64,000 nucleotides of DNA, taken from contig NZ_NESH01000002.1 of the NCBI RefSeq assembly GCF_003063355.1, forward strand, positions 124,001-188,000, given 5' to 3'. The translations under genes and the position numbers were made by a program. Each line of letters opens with the position of its first letter. Position 1 is the stretch's first letter. The stretch is from Limnohabitans sp. Bal53 (GTDB taxonomy: Bacteria; Pseudomonadota; Gammaproteobacteria; Burkholderiales; Burkholderiaceae_C). The notes under the pieces were generated by a model that saw only the letters and a program-made list of their open reading frames with translations, was not told the origin of the DNA and did not search any database. Positions 57,485-64,000 of the stretch are shown here, piece after piece.

Positions 57485-58378
57485 ATGGCTTCGGTTTTGA
57501 ATTTCGGCGCGGTGCGTGTGCACCTGGGTGAAAAGTCCGGCAAATACCCCGACGGCAACCAGCTCATCGTGCAGGGGGCCGACACGCGGGTGGCCTTTGA
57601 CACGCCCGAGGTGGCCAACCGCATTGGCCCCGAGTTGGACACGGTGGACTTGGTCATCCTGGGCCATGTGCACGAAGACCACATGGCCGGGCTGCACCGC
57701 CTGCCCCACGCCCCGGTGCAGGTGCACGAGGCCGACTTGGCCGCCGCCCAATCGTGGGAGGGCATTTGCCAGCACTACGGTTACCCCGCCGATGTGCTGG
57801 ATGCGATGCACGCCATCGTGCAAAAGGATTTTCATTACCAGCCCCGGCCCGACGCCACCGGCTACAGCGACGGCGCGCTGTGGGACCTGGGCGGCGGCGT
57901 GCGCGTTCGGGCGCACCACCTGCCGGGCCACACCGCAGGCCACTGCGCTCTGGTGGTCGAAAGCGAAGGCCTGGCCTTCATTGGCGACATCGACCTGAGC
58001 GGCTTTGGCCCGTATTACGGCGACGCCACATCCAACCTGAGCGACTTTCGGCAAACCCTCAAAAAAGTGGCCGAGCTGGACGCCCGCATCTGGGCCACCT
58101 CGCACCATAAGGCAGTCATCACCGACCGGGTGCAGTTTTTGGCCGACTTGGCCCGCTTTGCCAGCAAGATCGACGAGCGCAGCGCGCAGCTGCTGGGCTA
58201 CTTGCAGACGCCGCACAGCCTGGACGAGTTGGTCGACCGCCGCCTGCTGTACCCGCAAGGCTACGACGTGCCCTTTGTCCCTTGCGCCGAACGCAACACC
58301 ATTGGCATGCACCTGGCCGAGCTGCAGGCGCAAGGGCAAATTCAGACGTTGGACGATGGCCGCTTTTGGGCTGTTTGA
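57485..58378 (+). CDS. MBL-fold metallo-hydrolase
   Basis: The 297-residue protein has the metallo-beta-lactamase metal motif VILGHVHEDHMAGLHR (HxHxDH type), LPGHTAGHCALVVES with the next His, AFIGDIDLSGFGPY with the Asp, and WATSHHKAVI with the last His. A helical C-terminal part resembles lactonase/hydrolase relatives with a winged end. AAGGAG at 57471-57476 is 8 nt before ATG 57485, which is preferred over ATG 57479. The substrate is unknown. Confidence 0.9.
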   Translation: MASVLNFGAVRVHLGEKSGKYPDGNQLIVQGADTRVAFDTPEVANRIGPELDTVDLVILGHVHEDHMAGLHRLPHAPVQVHEADLAAAQSWEGICQHYGYPADVLDAMHAIVQKDFHYQPRPDATGYSDGALWDLGGGVRVRAHHLPGHTAGHCALVVESEGLAFIGDIDLSGFGPYYGDATSNLSDFRQTLKKVAELDARIWATSHHKAVITDRVQFLADLARFASKIDERSAQLLGYLQTPHSLDELVDRRLLYPQGYDVPFVPCAERNTIGMHLAELQAQGQIQTLDDGRFWAV

Positions 58379-58425
58379 TTTTTTGACGGTTTGAAGCCTT
58401 TTCACCCTTCCATCAGGAGACTCTC

Positions 58426-58609
58426 ATGACCCCCGAGCAACTCTTGCAGCACCACGACCAAGCCCTTTTGTAGGGCCAGGCCCCCGGTGTGGTGAGCGGC
58501 CCCGATACCGCTGCGGCCTACCAGCAAGCCCTGGCCGCTACAAGCAAGCGAAAACTGGCGCGCCGAGTTTTCTGCGCCGCTGGGCAGCCTCAGCGCCCAC
58601 ACTTGTTGA
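58426..58609 (+). pseudogene. 2-keto-4-pentenoate hydratase-like remnant
   Basis: The N-terminal piece from ATG 58426 reads MTPEQLLQHHDQALL, then TAG (58471-58473), then GQAPGVVSGPDTAAAYQQAL, the start of the MhpD-like hydratases. After about 35 codons the frame changes to SENWRAEFSAPLGSLSAHTC and a stop at 58609, the typical C-terminus of the same family. The whole middle (around 180 residues) is absent. A gene reduced by internal deletion fits best. Confidence 0.75.
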
Positions 58610-58651
58610 CACGTCACGCCGTCTTAAGCCACAGGCAAGAGATGGATCTTT

Positions 58652-58726
58652 TGTAGAGCCAACCCCGTGGGCGATGGCAGGCCGAGGCGGTGTGTGTGAA
58701 GTCGCCCACAGGGGTGGGCTCCTACA
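58652..58726. repeat. Imperfect inverted repeat, REP-type (TGTAG..GCGA)
   Basis: TGTAGAGCCAACCCCGTGGG at 58652 and its reverse complement TGTAGGAGCCCACCCCTGTG at 58702-58726 form 22 of 25 matching positions with two gaps. The motif TGTAGGAGCxxxCCCC resembles REP sequences of other proteobacteria. It differs from the GTCATTGCGAGCG family. Confidence 0.75.
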
Positions 58727-58732
58727 GCAGCA

Positions 58733-59017
58733 GGTCGGTGGCTTCAGCCCCAACATGGAGCCCTTGCCAAACAATCAAATCAATTGGGTCAGCCCCCATT
58801 TTGACGAAGCGAACCAATCTACCCTCGGTGCCGTCATCGCGAGGTACGAAGCGATCCATGGTGGTCCATAGACGGCCAATGCCATGGGCTAAGGCAGGCT
58901 ATTTCTGTCAGCCGTTGCGTCGCCGCACGATCGAAAAAAAACGCCCTGGGCCGCAAAGCCCGGGGCGTGAATCAACAAAAATGTCAGGCAACTGCAAGAA
59001 GCATGACCGCGCCAGTA
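58733..59017. other. Intergenic region with a REP-like unit and a minus-strand terminator
   Basis: This stretch before umuD holds a REP-like unit at 58833-58862 (CGTCATCGCGAGGTACGAAG), a terminator-like hairpin at 58941-58968 (listed separately) and no convincing gene. Short open frames here show no family likeness. Confidence 0.6.
58934..58968 (-). terminator. Orphan minus-strand terminator
   Basis: ACGCCCTGGGC and GCCCGGGGCGT pair around CGCAAA. On the minus strand the stem is followed by eight T. No minus-strand gene lies upstream (to the right), so its gene may be lost or it may be a fortuitous hairpin. Confidence 0.6.
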
Positions 59018-59037
59018 TACTGTAAATATAAACAGTA
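59018..59037 (+). promoter_or_regulatory. LexA (SOS) box
   Basis: TACTGTAAATATAAACAGTA is nearly the ideal LexA operator (CTGT-N8-ACAG, with the TA flanks). It lies 18 bp before the umuD start, over the promoter region, so LexA should repress umuD and cho. Confidence 0.92.
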
Positions 59038-59055
59038 TATTGAGCAGTTCACGCC

Positions 59056-59487
59056 ATGCACGCCCCAGACACCCCCCAAGCCCTGCCCCCCGGAAACTGG
59101 TGGCTGCAGGCCTTGCCCGCCAGCATTGCGGCGGGTTTCCCGTCGCCCGCCGAAGACCATCAGGTCGAGCGCATCGACCTGATGCAGCAGCTGGTCAAAC
59201 ACCCGCAGGCCACGTTTTACATCCGCGTGCGCGGCGAGAGCATGCGCGACGCCGGCATCCTGGACGGCTCGGTGGTGTTGGTGGACCGCGCCATCGCCCC
59301 GGCCGACGGCCAGATCGTGTTGGCCGTGATCGACGGCGACTTCACCTGCAAAATCCTGCGTTTGCCCAGCGAGGGCTTGCGCCTGCAGGCGGCTCACCCC
59401 GATTACCCCGACATCGTGCCCAAGGACGGTCAAAGCGTGGACATCTGGGGTGTGGTGATCGCGACCATTCACCAACACGCCACCTGA
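59056..59487 (+). CDS. umuD: UmuD-like S24 peptidase
   Basis: The 143-residue protein is a LexA/UmuD-type autoprotease. It has the cleavage context ASIAAGFPSPAEDHQVERID (Ala26-Gly27), the catalytic Ser62 in RVRGESMRDAGI and the Lys99 in GDFTCKIL. In E. coli, RecA filament-induced cleavage activates it as a subunit of polymerase V with UmuC. No umuC gene follows here. It starts at ATG 59056 just after the LexA box, and cho starts 16 nt after its stop. Confidence 0.92.
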   Translation: MHAPDTPQALPPGNWWLQALPASIAAGFPSPAEDHQVERIDLMQQLVKHPQATFYIRVRGESMRDAGILDGSVVLVDRAIAPADGQIVLAVIDGDFTCKILRLPSEGLRLQAAHPDYPDIVPKDGQSVDIWGVVIATIHQHAT

Positions 59488-59503
59488 TCTGACATGATTG
59501 GAC

Positions 59504-60379
59504 ATGGCCACCATTTCCCCACGCCACCGCCGCGACGACTTTGAAGAAAGCCGTGTCTACGAATACCCGCAACACCTGCGCGAAGCCATCGAAGACGCAC
59601 CCACCGGGGCCGGCGTCTACACCTTTCATGGCCAAGAGGGCGACTTGCCGCTGTACATCGGCAAAAGCATCAACATCCGCGCCCGCTTGCTGTCACACCT
59701 GCGCACGCCGGACGAGGCCCGCATGTTGCGCCAAACCCAGCGCATCAGCCATATCCGCACGGCGGGGGAGATCGGGGCGCTGCTTTTAGAGGCGCAAATG
59801 ATCAAGGCCCAGCACCCGCTGTTCAACCAGAAACTGCGCCGCAACCAACAACTGTGCAGCTTGCAACTGACGGGCGAGGTGCCGCAGGTGGTTTACGCCC
59901 GCGATATCGACTTTGCCAACCAGCCGGAGCTCTATGGCCTGTACGCCAGCCGCCACGCCGCGCTGGATGCGCTGCGTGCTGTGGCCGACCAACACAAACT
60001 TTGCTATGGCCCGCTGGGCCTGGAAAAACTGCCCCCCGGCAAAGCCTGCTTCAGGGCCGCAATCCGCCAATGCGCAGGCGTATGCCGGGGCGACGAGACC
60101 CCCGAGGCGCACCGCGAGCGCCTGTTCACCAGTCTGCTGGCGTTGCGTGTGGAATGCTGGCCTTATAAGGGTGCGGTGGGTTTGGTCGAGCGCGATGGTG
60201 ACTTCACACAAATCCATGTTGTCAAGCACTGGTGCTATCTGGGCAGCGCCCTCAGCGCCGAAGCCGCCCGCCAACTGAGCCAAACCGCCAGCCAAGTGGC
60301 CGCCCACTTTGACGCCGATGGCTACAAAATTTTGTGCCGCCCGGTGCTCACGGGGCGCGTGGAGATTTTGGCGTTGTGA
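59504..60379 (+). CDS. cho: Cho endonuclease (UvrC-like GIY-YIG nuclease)
   Basis: The 291-residue protein has a GIY-YIG domain (GAGVYTFHGQEGDLPLYIGK near residue 36, then RARLLSHLR) and the Cho/UvrC N-terminal style (EAQMIKAQHPLFNQKLRRN). The length matches E. coli Cho (295), which makes the 3' incision at bulky lesions. A Cys-rich segment KACFRAAIRQCAGVC follows near residue 185. It is co-transcribed with umuD and SOS-controlled. ATG 59504 is preferred over TTG 59498. Confidence 0.9.
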   Translation: MATISPRHRRDDFEESRVYEYPQHLREAIEDAPTGAGVYTFHGQEGDLPLYIGKSINIRARLLSHLRTPDEARMLRQTQRISHIRTAGEIGALLLEAQMIKAQHPLFNQKLRRNQQLCSLQLTGEVPQVVYARDIDFANQPELYGLYASRHAALDALRAVADQHKLCYGPLGLEKLPPGKACFRAAIRQCAGVCRGDETPEAHRERLFTSLLALRVECWPYKGAVGLVERDGDFTQIHVVKHWCYLGSALSAEAARQLSQTASQVAAHFDADGYKILCRPVLTGRVEILAL

Positions 60380-60453
60380 GCCCGAGTGACACGGCAGAGC
60401 ATTCGGTTGAAGCCCCCACCTAACGCAATCCAACGCAATCCAACCCCATCGTC

Positions 60454-61029
60454 ATGAAAATCCATCTGCAAACGCCCGAAGAAATTCGCCCGCAAATCTG
60501 GAAAGAGCTGGGCCGCGCCAGCCTGGACCGGCACCATGAGTGGCGCACGCCGGTGTTGGCCTCTGCCGATGCAGACGGCTTGCCCGATGCCCGCACCGTG
60601 GTGCTGCGGCAGGTAGACGCCGTAGCCGGGCGGCTGACTTTTTACACCGACAGCCGCAGCCCCAAAGTGGCCCAACTGCAGGCTCAAGCCTCAGCGATGC
60701 TGGTATTTTGGAGTGCGCGTTTGAGCTGGCAATTGCGCTTGCGCGTAGCCTGTTCGGTCATCACTTCTGGCCCAGAGGTCGATGCGCTTTGGCAAGGGGT
60801 CAAGCAGTCGGCGGCGGCGGGTGATTATTTGTCGCCACTGCCGCCGGGTGCGGTGTTGCCATCAGGCAGTGGCACAGCAGATGCTGCTGAGGTCAAGGTC
60901 CCCGCGCCAACACACAGCTTTGCCGTGCTGCGCGCGCAGGTGCTTCAGATGGACTGGCTGGAGCTGTCGCGCGACGGGCATCGCCGGGCGCAGTTGAGCG
61001 CCAGCACTTGGGAGTGGCTCACGCCTTGA
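60454..61029 (+). CDS. PNPOx-like FMN-binding protein
   Basis: The 191-residue protein has the pyridoxamine-phosphate-oxidase-like split barrel: HHEWRTPVLASADADGLPDA, ARTVVLRQVDAVAGRLTFYT and DSRSPKVAQLQ. The family includes PdxH-like and flavin-binding proteins of unknown role; the usual PdxH C-terminus is not seen, so it is not called pdxH. It is 74 bp after cho. Confidence 0.85.
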   Translation: MKIHLQTPEEIRPQIWKELGRASLDRHHEWRTPVLASADADGLPDARTVVLRQVDAVAGRLTFYTDSRSPKVAQLQAQASAMLVFWSARLSWQLRLRVACSVITSGPEVDALWQGVKQSAAAGDYLSPLPPGAVLPSGSGTADAAEVKVPAPTHSFAVLRAQVLQMDWLELSRDGHRRAQLSASTWEWLTP

Positions 61030-61035
61030 ATGCTT

Positions 61036-61443
61036 TCAGCCCATGCCGTCTCGCATGCCCTGCAGTTGCGCCCCGTCCACCACCAAGCGCACGCCCAAAG
61101 AGCCGCTGCCCGTTCGCACCGGAAATTTGCGCAAAGCCATCTCAAGCGCCTCAATGACCGGGTAAGCCGCACAGGCCTGCACGATGCGTGTCATCAGCCG
61201 CTCTTGCGTGTCGTAGAGCCCATCGGCTGCGAGCCGCTCGATCTCGATCACCAAAGGGTCGTAATCAAACACATGGGCCATGCCGTCTTCGGGAATCAGC
61301 ACCAAGTCGGGGTCGATCCACAGTGTCAAGTCCAGCGCGTGGTACTCGGGCACGGTGTCGCCTGGGCCGTAGCTGCCGATGCGGGTGGCCAGGTGAAAGT
61401 CTTTCAGTTCGATCTGGCTGGAGGTCAAGGTTGGCAGGGTCAT
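61036..61443 (-). CDS. FolB-like dihydroneopterin aldolase
   Basis: The 135-residue protein has the FolB tunnelling-fold pattern: IELKDFHLATRIGSYGPG near the start, then VPEYHALDLTLWIDPDL, VFDYDPLVIEIERLAADGLY and RLMTRIVQAC with the catalytic-type Glu/Lys positions in part (ALRKFPVRTGSGSLGV). Dihydroneopterin aldolase acts in folate synthesis. The end converges with the PNPOx-like gene. Confidence 0.75.
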   Translation of the reverse strand: MTLPTLTSSQIELKDFHLATRIGSYGPGDTVPEYHALDLTLWIDPDLVLIPEDGMAHVFDYDPLVIEIERLAADGLYDTQERLMTRIVQACAAYPVIEALEMALRKFPVRTGSGSLGVRLVVDGAQLQGMRDGMG

Positions 61444-61485
61444 GGGTGCTCTCAGGGGCAAATTTGTAGGTGGGCGCTCTGGGGC

Positions 61486-61842
61486 TCAACGTTGGCTTTT
61501 GAGCCGTTGGCTCTTGCGGCTTTTTTCAAAAAATGCGTCGGGTTTGGTTTGCACCCAACGGATGAAGCGGGCCATCTCTTCGGGCTGCTTCAAGGCCTCA
61601 ACGGTGTTGTAGGTGCGGGCCAATTCGGTCTCGGTGAACAGCGCATGGATCTGGCGGTGGCAAATGCGGTGCAGCAGCACGGTGTGTGCACCGCCATGCG
61701 ACTTGGGCACCAGGTGGTGCGCGTCTTGTTGGCTGGGCGGAATGCTGCGCTCGCACAGTGGGCACAGCACATCGCCGCCGCGCGGTGCGGGCAGGGCTTC
61801 AAGCTGGGCTTGAATGAGCTTTTTGCGAATGCGCCCCGTCAC
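61486..61842 (-). CDS. HNH endonuclease
   Basis: The 118-residue protein has an HNH/zinc motif: LCPLCERSIPPSQQDAHHLV with the Cys pair, PKSHGGAHTVLLHRICHRQI with the histidines, and IHALFTETELARTYNTVEAL. Such small HNH proteins are common in Comamonadaceae and their role is unknown. GTG 61842 is preferred; TTG 61872 would add ten residues. It is 43 bp before the FolB gene start on the same strand. Confidence 0.85.
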   Translation of the reverse strand: MTGRIRKKLIQAQLEALPAPRGGDVLCPLCERSIPPSQQDAHHLVPKSHGGAHTVLLHRICHRQIHALFTETELARTYNTVEALKQPEEMARFIRWVQTKPDAFFEKSRKSQRLKSQR

Positions 61843-61929
61843 GGCTGCAAGACTGTGTTGACCATGGCCCAAGGCTACAACAGGCAGCCAGCGGCGCAGG
61901 CCGCACCGAGCGATTGATCCCGCCCGCTT

Positions 61930-62526
61930 TCAGGGCATCAAATCAATCAGGATCTCGTTGCGGCGGTTCCACGGCAGGGTGAAGGGATCGTCATAGCGGG
62001 CGATTTGGGCCGTGGGGTTGAGCTTGAGCTGGCGCGCCTGCGCCCAAGCCCGCAGCCGTTCGGTCTGCTCCTGGATGCTCGCTTGTGTGGTGAAGCCGCT
62101 GAAACGCACCGCCACCGTCTCATGCTCGGGCACGGGGCGCAGCTGGATTTGTGGGTTGAGCGGCTGGGGCAGAGTCTGCACGCTTTCGGCCGACGGCATC
62201 ACAAAATGCACGCGCCAGCCCTCGTCTTCAGGCACCACGGTGACGGGCGCGGTCATGGAAATTTTGCGCTGCGCCCCCAGCCCGGCTTGCAGGTTGTCGC
62301 CAAAGATGTAGGACGCAATGCGCCTAAACCCACTGCGGCTGGCGGCATCAAAGTCCCCCTGAATTTGCGTTTGGGCCACCGTGAAAGCGGCGTAGCGGCG
62401 AACCTCAAACGGTGGGTCCGAGACGAGCACGGTGAAACGCGGTTCTTCAACGGCCATGGCGGCTCCAGAAAAAAGGAACAGGACGGGCAACAAGAGGGAG
62501 TACAAGAGGGAAAAAAGCCAGCGCAT
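61930..62526 (-). CDS. SOUL-family heme-binding protein
   Basis: The 198-residue exported protein has an N-terminal signal (LLLPVLFLFSGAAMAVEEPR) and the SOUL domain (YEV-type FEVRRYAAFTVAQTQIQGDF, SGFRRIASYIFGDN, KISMTAPVTVVPED). SOUL proteins bind heme or act as heme-chelatable stress proteins. It ends LPWNRRNEILIDLM, the usual C-terminus of the family. It starts at ATG 62526. Confidence 0.93.
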   Translation of the reverse strand: MRWLFSLLYSLLLPVLFLFSGAAMAVEEPRFTVLVSDPPFEVRRYAAFTVAQTQIQGDFDAASRSGFRRIASYIFGDNLQAGLGAQRKISMTAPVTVVPEDEGWRVHFVMPSAESVQTLPQPLNPQIQLRPVPEHETVAVRFSGFTTQASIQEQTERLRAWAQARQLKLNPTAQIARYDDPFTLPWNRRNEILIDLMP

Positions 62527-62641
62527 CAGAGTCTTTCATGTGGCGTGTGGAGCCATTACAGCAAATTCAGGCATGCACCTCGGTCCGCTGGCGCACGCCT
62601 GTGGGCATTTGATCTACTGGCCTTGATGGTGTCGCACCCAC

Positions 62642-63610
62642 TCAGCCCCGGACCATGCGCATCACCTCGCCCGCATCCAGAGTGGACGCCCGGGCCCGGA
62701 TGTCGCCCAAGTGCTGCTGTTGCAGGGTTTTGCCGCTGCTCAAAAGGCCTTGGTAGGTTTGGCGCAGCAAGTCGGTGGACATGACGCGACCGCCTGCGTA
62801 ATAGCGTTTGGCCAAATGGCCCAGCGCATAGGTGCTGGCAAATGAAAACGCCATGCTCGTGGCTTGGCTGCCGAGACCACCCAGCAGCTTGCCCCCCGCC
62901 TTGCCCAGCAAACCGCCCAGCAGCTTGCGGCCAAATTCTTCAATGTATTGCGAAGTCAGGCCCACACCTGCGGCGGCGATGAACTCTTTGATGTGACCTT
63001 GGTCGAGCGACACGCCGTGGGCCACGCCCACGCGGTAGACCATTTTGATTTGCAGCGGAATGATGGCCATCGACGCCCAGGACTGGGGCAGCAACTCCAG
63101 CGCGCCGTTCAAGATGGCGTAGTGGAGGATGGAGCGGTCGATGGCCGCGTTGTCCACAGCGGGCGCAGCAGAGGCAGCGGGTGTGACAGGCGCAATAGGT
63201 GCAGCAGGCGCAGCGGCCTCCTCGGCATAAGCGGCTTGGGCCAAAGCTTGGGTGTGGGCGGTGGCCTCAGGTTCGGCGCCGCCGAGATGCAAATCGGTTT
63301 TGAGGCGCTGCAAAAATGCAGCTTCAGCCGGGCTGCACAGGCCGTCGGCGTGGCACACCGCGGTCGCCCACTCATAGGCCAGTTGGCGGTGCATCGGCTC
63401 TTGCAGTTGCGCGGCCGCTTGCTGCGCCGACAAACGCCCCAACAGCGCGGCCTGCACAGCCTGCGCCAGTTGCTTGGCACCGCCGTGCTCGTCGAGTTGC
63501 AAAGACAGGTCGCGCACAAAGTCGCGCTCGGCTTGAGACTTGTCGCCATCGGCCATGGCGGCGTGAACCAGGATGGCCAAAAGCGCTTGCTGGGTGGGTG
63601 CGTTGATCAT
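62642..63610 (-). CDS. TerB-like protein with DUF697-type domain
   Basis: The 322-residue protein begins with a TerB-like helical domain (ALLAILVHAAMADGDKSQAE, acidic DGD site) to about residue 115. An Ala/Pro linker follows, then from about residue 150 a hydrophobic region with LGLLGKAGGKLLGGLG and SMAFSFASTYALGHL, resembling DUF697 of GTPase-associated membrane proteins. The first part is related to tellurite-resistance TerB, but no ter genes are nearby. It starts at ATG 63610. Confidence 0.8.
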   Translation of the reverse strand: MINAPTQQALLAILVHAAMADGDKSQAERDFVRDLSLQLDEHGGAKQLAQAVQAALLGRLSAQQAAAQLQEPMHRQLAYEWATAVCHADGLCSPAEAAFLQRLKTDLHLGGAEPEATAHTQALAQAAYAEEAAAPAAPIAPVTPAASAAPAVDNAAIDRSILHYAILNGALELLPQSWASMAIIPLQIKMVYRVGVAHGVSLDQGHIKEFIAAAGVGLTSQYIEEFGRKLLGGLLGKAGGKLLGGLGSQATSMAFSFASTYALGHLAKRYYAGGRVMSTDLLRQTYQGLLSSGKTLQQQHLGDIRARASTLDAGEVMRMVRG

Positions 63611-64000
63611 GTGACTTGGACGAATGGAATGGGTTTGAAGACAAAAACCAATTCAAGCACATGGGGCCAAAGGGGGACCTGTTGGCGAGGGGCAATGACC
63701 TGTTGCAGGAGGGGATTGGGGGACGCTCAGGCACTCTGTGCGGGAATGCGAGAGTCGGCTAATTCAAGGAGCAGGTCCTGAACCCGTGTTCAGGCATACA
63801 CAACTTGGCATTCTGTGACAAGACGAAAGCTGGTTTAAATTAAATATAAAGTATTATTTAAGCGACCGCGACCATCTGTGAAGGGGTCGATAAAAGTCTG
63901 AATGGTCTTTTTTGGGGAGTCGGTAAAAGGGTCCCAGGAGTGATTCTGGGGCCGTTTTTCATGGGGTGCCGCAAGCGGGTGCGACACGGACTGCGCTAGG
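63611..64000. other. Terminal intergenic stretch
   Basis: No gene was recognised. An AT-rich patch lies near 63830-63865 (TTTAAATTAAATATAAAG). Two short related segments (GTCGATAAAAGTCTG at about 63887 and GTCGGTAAAAGGGTC at about 63920) could be part of a promoter or mobile-element end, but neither is a known motif. The downstream gene, if any, lies outside. Confidence 0.4.

Overview
The window looks like a chromosomal segment of a Burkholderiales betaproteobacterium, most likely a freshwater Comamonadaceae (Limnohabitans/Rhodoferax-like). The evidence is gene content and order: rpoD with a long Ala/Lys/Pro tail, glnA-ntrB-ntrC, pyrG-kdsA-DUF1330-eno-ftsB, coaBC-dut, dapA-bamC, parE and parC. 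Codon use is GC-rich outside a few AT-rich patches. The assignment rests on recognising protein families and not on any search. No rRNA, tRNA or CRISPR array was seen.

Layout. 0-6.4 kb: an HD-domain protein, rpoD (minus strand), an EI24-type membrane protein and a CinA-like molybdopterin-binding protein. 6.4-11.4 kb: the nitrogen-control block glnA / secreted protein / ntrB / ntrC, with an NtrC palindrome and a sigma-54 promoter in front of glnA. 11.4-16.7 kb: ferredoxin, an L,D-transpeptidase coupled to a TPR protein, two pseudouridine synthases, a nitroreductase and a 46-residue basic protein. 16.8-34 kb: the remains of a surface-polysaccharide locus. It starts with an ops-like element, a Wza-like exporter, a Wzz-like chain-length protein and a WecA-like initiating transferase. 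These are followed by a sugar-nucleotide dehydrogenase fused to an RfbC epimerase remnant. Next comes about 5.7 kb of nested insertion sequences, toxin-antitoxin pairs and palindromic repeats. The locus ends with a beta-barrel protein and a yjbEFGH/gfcABCD-like set in which the GfcC and GfcD parts are one protein. 34-50.4 kb: mainly housekeeping genes (ftsB, eno, kdsA, pyrG, coaBC, dut, an FKBP, a ribosomal oxygenase, bamC, dapA, an MFS transporter, parE).

50.4-64 kb: parE and parC are separated by a tandem array of palindromes with an exact 30-bp period. After parC there is a toxin-antitoxin pair between two 89-bp direct repeats and an orphan VapB. Then come small metabolic genes, of which a flavin reductase and a hydratase are broken. 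An SOS operon (LexA box, umuD, cho) follows, and finally PNPOx-like, FolB-like, HNH, SOUL and TerB-like genes.

The main theme is a polysaccharide locus that seems to have lost its middle. Its start (regulation, export, initiation) and its end (yjb-like secretion genes) survive, joined by a chimeric pseudogene and mobile debris. A second theme is a family of dispersed palindromic repeats. Members occur in transposase remnants, at a start codon and in the parE-parC gap. Several genes carry isolated in-frame stop codons that would need read-level confirmation.
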